From an uncultured Lachnospiraceae bacterium (lineage in GTDB: Bacteria > Bacillota > Clostridia > Lachnospirales > Lachnospiraceae): a DNA stretch of 36,546 nt. The position numbers were made by a program, and so were the translations under genes. Below, piece by piece: positions 31,423 through 36,546 of this stretch. How positions within the stretch are numbered: position 1 is the first letter of the stretch; every line of letters begins with the position of its first letter. The notes under the pieces were generated by a model. That model was not told the origin of the DNA. It worked only from the letters and a program-made list of their open reading frames with translations, and did no database searches. The DNA lies in NCBI GenBank assembly GCA_947053345.1, contig CAMRSM010000036.1:1-36546 (forward strand). The letters are read 5' to 3'.

Positions 31423-33662
31423 CGAACAAAGTATTGAAAAAACGGATTCCTCGCGGCATGAAGGAAAATTTGCGGCGGTGGCTGGCGCTCTTTCTGATGA
31501 CAGCAGCGGGGATGTATCTTGTTGTTTCGGTTGTCGGGGCTGCGGAAAATATCATCACGGGAAGCCGTAAATCCGCAGAAGAAAACGGCGTGGAAAGTGG
31601 TGGATTTTCAACCTTTGTCCCGCTCACGGATCCGCAGGAAGAGGCACTGCGCGGTCTTGGGATCACCCTTGAGCGCATGTTTTCGGTGGATATCCGTCTG
31701 GAGGACGGTTCGGTATTACGTCTGATGAAGAACCGTGTGGAGCTTAACCGCGTTGTGACTGTGCAGGGCAGAACTGCGGAGAGGGAGGGTGAGATCGTTC
31801 TTGAGAAACGTTACTGCGGGGAGCACGGCTATGTTGTCGGAGATACGTTCCGAATTGCGTCTACAGATTTTTTGATCACCGGGATCGGATCGACCCCGGA
31901 TTATGACCTGCCGGTTCGCAGCCTTTCGGATATGTCGGTGGACAGCCGCTTTTTTGGCACGGCGTTTGTCACATCCGAACAGTATGAAAAAATCCTTTCG
32001 TGCGGCATGGGGGGAAGTGAGGCGTACACTTACGCCTACCGGCTGGAAGGCGGCGTGACGGACGAAGAAGTGAAGCAGGCGCTGATGGAATCCGGATCTG
32101 GCAGTCTCACGATGTTTGTCACTGCAAACGAAAATCCCCGGATATTGGCGGCAGCGGGTGACATGGTGATGAATAAGGAAGTTGGGCTGTTTGCGGGGGT
32201 AGTGGTGCTTGCGCTGTTTGCGTATGTGATCTCGGTCTTCCTTGTACATCAGATCAACCGGGAATCGAATGTGATTGGTACGCTGTATGCTTTGGGGGTC
32301 AAAAAGAAAGACTTGCTGCTTCACTACATAACATTGCCGACGCTGGTCACCCTGTCCGCCGGGCTCCTTGGCACGGCATTTGGGTTTTCTGGGCTTGGGA
32401 TGGCGCGGCAGGCAGCAAGTGCTTATGCTTATTTTTCCATACCGGTATTTGACGCGGTTTACCCTGTATATCTGATAATTTACGCGGTGATCATGCCCCC
32501 GGTAACTTCTGTCACCGTGAATGTCATCGTGATCAACAAACGTCTATCCCAAACGGCACTTTCCCTGATCCGGAACGAGAAAAAACCTTCAAAACTCCGT
32601 GCGGTAAAATTAAAGGGGAAGCGTTTCGTGCGCAATTTCCGCATACGGCATATGCTTAGCGAAACGCGCACGGGGATTACCGTGGTCATTGGAATGTTTA
32701 TCTCTCTGCTGATTTTTATGCTGGGGCTGAATTGTCTCATCCTCTGCCAAAACGTGAGATCGGACAGTGTGGACAGTACGAAGTATGAGTATATGTATAC
32801 GCTGAGGCGGCCTGAAAAGGCGGTTCCCGTGGGGGGTGAGCCATGTTATATTCACCCGCTCTCAAAGACAGGGTACGGCTACACGCTGGAAATATCGCTG
32901 ATCGGGATTCGCAGCGGCAGCAAGTATTTTGACGCGGAACCGTCCGGAGGGAAAAACCATGTTGTTCTTGGGGATTCAACTGCCACAAAATACGGGCTTG
33001 GGGTTGGGGATGAATTTATTCTGACTGACAGCGCGTGCGGGACGGAATATGTGTTCACGGTGGAAGGGATCTGCAGTTACTCGGTGGGTCTGGCGGCATT
33101 TATGGACATTGGGAGTATGCGGGAGCTTTTTGGGCAGGAAGACGGTTATTACAATATGCTGCTGTCCGATGAAATGCTTGAGATTGACGGCGGCAAGGTG
33201 CACTCGGTGATGACGCGCGCCGATGTGGAGCATTCCGCGGCGGTCTTTGTCGATTTAATGCTGCCGATGGTCGCTATGATGGTAGGTGCCTCGGTCATTG
33301 TGTTTTTCATGGTGGTTTATCTGATGATGGGAGTAATGATCGACCATGCGGGTTTCGGGATCTCGCTGATCAAGATTTTCGGGTTCCGGCGGGGGGAAAT
33401 ACGCCGTTTGTACCTTGACGGAAATACGGTTCCCATTGTCTTTGGAGCCCTGCTTGGCATACCGGCCTCGAAAAAGCTGACAGACGCGCTTTATCCGCGC
33501 CTTGTCGCGAATGTTGCCTGTGGGATGAACCTGCATTTTGGCTGGCATGTTTACCTGCTGATTTTTGCCGGGATCATGTTGGTTTACGGTATTGCCAGTG
33601 CGCTGCTCATGAATAAGATCAATCGGATCACCCCGGAGCAGGTGTTAAAAAACAGGGAGTGA
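31419..33662 (+). CDS. FtsX-like ABC transporter permease with large extracellular domains
   Basis: 747 residues. TM1 about 22-44, then a ~200-residue extracellular domain, three TMs (about 253-276, 300-322, 345-370), a second unit with TM about 425-450, another ~165-residue extracellular domain, and three closing TMs (about 608-635, 662-680, 712-735). The FtsX-domain pattern is duplicated, as in MacB-like exporters of Gram-positive bacteria. The start overlaps the ATPase stop. The membrane partner of the adjacent ATPase, under the TetR operator. A strong hairpin follows the stop codon. Confidence 0.92.
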   Translation: MTNKVLKKRIPRGMKENLRRWLALFLMTAAGMYLVVSVVGAAENIITGSRKSAEENGVESGGFSTFVPLTDPQEEALRGLGITLERMFSVDIRLEDGSVLRLMKNRVELNRVVTVQGRTAEREGEIVLEKRYCGEHGYVVGDTFRIASTDFLITGIGSTPDYDLPVRSLSDMSVDSRFFGTAFVTSEQYEKILSCGMGGSEAYTYAYRLEGGVTDEEVKQALMESGSGSLTMFVTANENPRILAAAGDMVMNKEVGLFAGVVVLALFAYVISVFLVHQINRESNVIGTLYALGVKKKDLLLHYITLPTLVTLSAGLLGTAFGFSGLGMARQAASAYAYFSIPVFDAVYPVYLIIYAVIMPPVTSVTVNVIVINKRLSQTALSLIRNEKKPSKLRAVKLKGKRFVRNFRIRHMLSETRTGITVVIGMFISLLIFMLGLNCLILCQNVRSDSVDSTKYEYMYTLRRPEKAVPVGGEPCYIHPLSKTGYGYTLEISLIGIRSGSKYFDAEPSGGKNHVVLGDSTATKYGLGVGDEFILTDSACGTEYVFTVEGICSYSVGLAAFMDIGSMRELFGQEDGYYNMLLSDEMLEIDGGKVHSVMTRADVEHSAAVFVDLMLPMVAMMVGASVIVFFMVVYLMMGVMIDHAGFGISLIKIFGFRRGEIRRLYLDGNTVPIVFGALLGIPASKKLTDALYPRLVANVACGMNLHFGWHVYLLIFAGIMLVYGIASALLMNKINRITPEQVLKNRE

Positions 33663-33664
33663 TG

Positions 33665-33690
33665 TCCGGGGAAATAACGCTTTCTCCGGA
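33665..33690 (+). terminator. Hairpin at the end of the exporter operon (no T-run)
   Basis: TCCGGGGAAA (33665-33674) pairs with TTTCTCCGGA (33681-33690), ten pairs with one G-T and a six-base loop, starting three bases after the stop codon. No T-run follows, so it may be a 3' stabilising hairpin or a weak terminator. Confidence 0.45.
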
Positions 33691-33781
33691 GGAAAAGCGG
33701 GGATTGCCGTTTCGGCGGCAAGGAGCTGAACGGGTATGTTTTTGTGCGGTAAGTTGTGCCGGAAGAGGATAAAATTAACCC

Positions 33782-33811
33782 TTGACGTGCATTGATGCGG
33801 TAAGATATACT
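33782..33811 (+). promoter_or_regulatory. Promoter at the 5' end of the unknown-protein gene
   Basis: TTGACG (33782-33787), 18-base spacer, TATACT (33806-33811). Transcription would start near 33818, so the downstream gene cannot start at the in-frame TTG at 33782, which coincides with the -35 box. Confidence 0.65.
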
Positions 33812-33847
33812 TGGCATAAAAAGGCCGAGGACTGGGCTGCAGGCACG

Positions 33848-35104
33848 GTGCACGGCATTTTCGACAGGATTACAGCGACCTGGAGCCAGAAGATCAGCCA
33901 ATTACAGGTGAGTACGCACAGGGACAATAAAGTACTGCAGCATCTGACCATGAAAAGCAGATTTCAGGAATGCGGTGTGGTTTGTGTTGCGGATGGCACG
34001 CTGCAGGCTGCGTATGAAAAGATCAGTCAGGATATTCGGATCGCCGGACAGGAAGGAGTTTACCGTATGGAAACAACCGCGCAGCGCTCCGTCCGGCACT
34101 GCCTCGCCATGCTTGCACCGTTTGAGGCATCGGATGAGGAGGCCAGGGAAGGGCAGGAACAGTTTTACATTTTTATGCGCTCGCTTTATGAAGGAATGTA
34201 TGGGGAACCGGAGGCATGGTTTGTTTTTCCGGCACCTTATGAGGAATATATCAAAAAGACCGCAGGGGAAGATAAGCCAACAAAGGAGAGGGTGCACGCG
34301 AAGGATTCGAGGGAGAGTACGCTGCGAAATGTTTTCCAGCAGGCAATACAATTTTACGCCATGTATTTTTATAACCTCGGCATTCAGGCGGAGCATATCG
34401 GCAGGGATCCGGGCGCGCTGTTTGTGACAAAGGACGCTTACAAGGGCATTTTGCGCAAGCTGGGCCGGCTTCACGAACCGCAGTATAATGCGCAGAGGCT
34501 GGCGGTGTTAGAACGCCTGGGCGTTTGTGTAAAGGAGGAAGAGGGCGGGATAGTGCGGATCTTTAACGCCGCGCGGCCGCGCATGATGGAGGGTATCCGT
34601 TACTTGTGCGGGGCACCGGAGAGCAAATATAAATGGATGAATTTTTTGCGCATGGATTACAAAAACGCGTATTCCCCGGTTCCGGAGGTGGAGGATATCT
34701 GCAAGACGTTGCCGGAAGCATATGCCGCGGTAATAAAGCGCCTCGAGGGCGTGCTTGCGGGCAGGAAAATCAAGGTGCAGGTGAAACCCCTGCGCGGGAT
34801 CGTGTCGGATTTTTGCTGGAAGGTTGCCTATGTGCAAAATTTCATGCTCTGTATCCATTTCAATAATTTTATGAATATCAGCAAGTTTGCGGAAGTTTTG
34901 TACGAGGAAGACCGTGGGCTTTTTGCGTGGTTCCGGGCGCAGTTCCCGGAGAGACTGTGCAAATGCCCGAACAACCGGAGGGTTTCGTTCCACGGCGAGG
35001 AGAGGCGCATCTGCGGGCTGTGCAGCCGGGCGGAGATCCTGGATCCGGCACCGGAGGATGTGGAGAGGGCGCTGTATGTGCTGAGGAAGTACCGGGGGGA
35101 ATAA
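33848..35104 (+). CDS. Protein of unknown function with C-terminal CxC...CxxC motif
   Basis: About 418 residues from a GTG at 33848; the frame is open from 33782 but a promoter covers that point, and an ATG at 33950 is the other candidate. No start has a strong ribosome site. The N-terminal part (KISQDIRIAGQEGVYRMETTAQ) and central part look soluble and mostly helical; no TM or signal peptide. Near the C-terminus LCKCPNNRRVSF...RRICGLCSRAEIL gives C-x-C and C-x2-C pairs, probably one zinc site. I do not recognise the family. Single gene with its own promoter. Confidence 0.75.
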   Translation: MHGIFDRITATWSQKISQLQVSTHRDNKVLQHLTMKSRFQECGVVCVADGTLQAAYEKISQDIRIAGQEGVYRMETTAQRSVRHCLAMLAPFEASDEEAREGQEQFYIFMRSLYEGMYGEPEAWFVFPAPYEEYIKKTAGEDKPTKERVHAKDSRESTLRNVFQQAIQFYAMYFYNLGIQAEHIGRDPGALFVTKDAYKGILRKLGRLHEPQYNAQRLAVLERLGVCVKEEEGGIVRIFNAARPRMMEGIRYLCGAPESKYKWMNFLRMDYKNAYSPVPEVEDICKTLPEAYAAVIKRLEGVLAGRKIKVQVKPLRGIVSDFCWKVAYVQNFMLCIHFNNFMNISKFAEVLYEEDRGLFAWFRAQFPERLCKCPNNRRVSFHGEERRICGLCSRAEILDPAPEDVERALYVLRKYRGE

Positions 35105-35238
35105 GGAATAGCCGCAATGCAGTTGAAATCCGGATTGCGATGTGGTAAGCTATAAAAATATTAGCACGGTTTATGTATGATTATAGTTATACCGCTTCGG
35201 CGATATGATACGAAATTTCGGAGAAAGGGTGATCTGAT

Positions 35239-35768
35239 ATGAAGAATACAGAATTGGCAAGGTCAGAAAAAACAGGGAGGGCGACAATATTTTAACCCTC
35301 CTGTCAGAATGGAGGAAAAATCCGGAAAACTGGTTCCATGCTCCGGGGGAAAATGTGATTTGGCAGGGCACCGACAGCGAAGGCAATACAGGGCGCATGA
35401 TATTGTTCAATAGCACTTTTGACAAGGAGCGCAGTATAAGCCGATTCATCCGCAGGTTTGAACTTACTCTTGCCGATGGCAGCGAGATAAAAGAAGATAT
35501 ACCTTCATTAAAGCACTTTGCCGCACTGGAACAGGTTCACACTTGGCTTTCATCGAATGGTTTTATTGTCGTGGAAGAATACAGCGACTATGACCGCAGT
35601 CCGATCAGTGAGGGCAAAAGCATTCTGGCTTTTGCCCTTTATTACTTACAGGTGAGCCATCAAGAAGCGGGAGCTGCAAAGTCCCGTTTGGGCAAGAAAC
35701 AGCAGAGAATGCTTTCGGTTCTGATATTAGGGAAGATATCCAAAGGGAGGGATACAGGTGAAAATTGA
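35239..35768 (+). pseudogene. Frameshifted (or slippage-dependent) small protein gene
   Basis: An ATG at 35239 with AAAGGGTG upstream opens a frame that ends after 18 codons (TAA at 35293). The -1 frame is open from 35237 to 35768 and reads NILTLLSEWRKNPENWFHAP, then ENVIWQGTDSEGNTGRMILFN, with good coding character but no usable start until a GTG at 35355. A run of six A (35267-35272) lies within the shared part, so slipping back one base there would join MKNTELARSEK to the long frame, giving about 175 residues. Either the gene has a one-base lesion, or the A-run is used for slippage. The product is soluble and unrecognised. Its stop overlaps the GNAT gene. Confidence 0.55.
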
Positions 35769-36441
35769 TTTTGTAAAAGCAAATACAAAACGATATTTGG
35801 ATTTGGCGGAGGAAATCTACATGGAAGCGTTTCCGGCGGTTGAGCGGAAACCGTTCTCGATGCTGGTGGACGCGCAGACGAAGGGAAATGTAGAGATTTT
35901 GATGATAAGGCATCGGAGGGAAGGGGAACGGCCGGAGGGAAGGGGGTGCCGGGAGGCAAAAGAAGAACCAGAGGCAAGTGGAGCACACAAAGATGGGGAA
36001 GTCTTGGACAGGACAACCAGAAAGGATGTACCGGGACAAGCGTTGGTGGCGCAGGATAAGGAATCCGTGCTGGGTGAGATCATCCTTGCCAGATACGCGG
36101 ATGTCGTGCTTTTGGACTATTTTGCGGTCGCCGCCGCATTCCGCGGCCATGGCATCGGCGCGCAGGCTTTGGGAGAATTGCACAAACGGTGCAGGGGAGA
36201 GCGGCTGGTATTAGAAATCGAAAGCACAAAGGTGGACGCGGACAATCTGGGGCAGCGGTGCTCGCGCAAGGCTTTTTATGAGCGCTGTGGGATGCGCACA
36301 CTGGATTATTCGGTGATGGTGATGGGCGTTGAGATGGAAGTGCTGACGTTCGGCTGTGAGGTAGGATTTGGGGAGTACCATGCGGTTTATGAAGGCGTGT
36401 TTGGCGCACAGGTTGGGGAGCGGGTATGGTTGGCGGGTTAG
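35758..36441 (+). CDS. GNAT-family N-acetyltransferase with a charged insertion
   Basis: 227 residues, GTG start with GGGAGGG eight bases upstream, overlapping the preceding gene's end by 11 bases. The acetyl-CoA motif is DYFAVAAAFRGHGIGAQAL (R-G-H-G-I-G, about 120-138), followed by LVLEIESTK and FYERCGMRTLDY, the normal order for GNAT enzymes. Between the first helix-strand unit and the core, residues ~52-100 are a very charged low-complexity stretch (GERPEGRGCREAKEEPEASG) not usual in the family. The acceptor substrate is unknown. Confidence 0.85.
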   Translation: MKIDFVKANTKRYLDLAEEIYMEAFPAVERKPFSMLVDAQTKGNVEILMIRHRREGERPEGRGCREAKEEPEASGAHKDGEVLDRTTRKDVPGQALVAQDKESVLGEIILARYADVVLLDYFAVAAAFRGHGIGAQALGELHKRCRGERLVLEIESTKVDADNLGQRCSRKAFYERCGMRTLDYSVMVMGVEMEVLTFGCEVGFGEYHAVYEGVFGAQVGERVWLAG

Positions 36442-36455
36442 GTGGAATATGGTAC

Positions 36456-36490
36456 AGCACTCCATGAAGCGTTTTGTCAAGTGCTTTTTT
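36456..36490 (+). terminator. Possible terminator after the GNAT gene
   Basis: AGCACT (36456-36461) and AGTGCT (36480-36485), an 18-base loop, then TTTTTT. Only six pairs, so weak. The remaining 56 bases to the window end hold nothing recognised. Confidence 0.4.
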
Positions 36491-36546
36491 AAGTTATTGA
36501 CGCAAAACTTTTCAGCGCGGCGGGAAACGGGCAGGAAGAACGGGCG

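Noticed and set aside
35265-35273. Programmed -1 frameshift site A AAA AAC
   Set aside because: The codon phase is GAA AAA ACA, so the P-site pairing after slippage would be poor; simple A-run slippage or mutation is more likely. Kept only as a frameshift finding.

Overview
The window looks like chromosome from a moderately GC-rich member of the Clostridia, most likely a Lachnospiraceae-type Firmicute. The evidence is the gene set (MutS2, YhaM, RlmCD-type and TrmL RNA methyltransferases, CheX, a T-box riboswitch, a BceB/FtsX-type exporter), strong AGGAGG ribosome binding sites and sigma-A-like promoters. I cannot name a species from the sequence alone.

Layout. 1-193: end of an array of ~112 bp hairpin repeats, followed by an XRE/zinc-ribbon/methyltransferase fusion gene (235-1365). 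1661-4018: permease-ATPase-permease ABC exporter operon of the antibiotic/lantibiotic-protection type. 4126-7543: an operon behind a T-box riboswitch whose specifier reads GCA (alanine): a PurM/HypE-like protein, an Lrp/AsnC regulator and a class I aminotransferase. 7688-18261: mostly housekeeping genes (cheX, trmL, mutS2, a two-component system, an HtrA-like protein with no catalytic triad, yhaM, a 23S rRNA m5U methyltransferase). 18262-24172: an AT-rich island, presumably acquired. It holds an HNH nuclease, a HindVP-like restriction enzyme and a C5-cytosine methyltransferase, then gene remnants (AbrB-like, DUF4238-like, a gene with two internal TAG stops), an intact AbrB/RelE toxin-antitoxin pair and an IS256-type remnant. 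24173-24520: second, better preserved copy of the hairpin repeat array. 24586-28526: M18 aminopeptidase and an intracellular GH13 amylase with an unknown C-terminal domain. 28730-33662: a TM7S3-like membrane protein with a zinc ribbon, then a TetR-controlled MacB/FtsX ABC exporter with a matching 17 bp palindrome before both transcription units. 33665-36546: an unknown protein, a frameshifted gene and a GNAT acetyltransferase with an unusual insertion.

Functional links. The T-box operon probably couples alanine-tRNA charging to aminotransferase expression. The response regulator/kinase pair probably controls the adjacent HtrA-like pseudoprotease through a GTTCATA direct repeat with 11 bp period. 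The TetR protein probably represses itself and its exporter. The most unusual feature is the hairpin repeat family: stems differ between copies by paired, compensating substitutions, so the fold rather than the sequence appears to be conserved, and every unit carries an extended -10 promoter box (TGGTATAAT).
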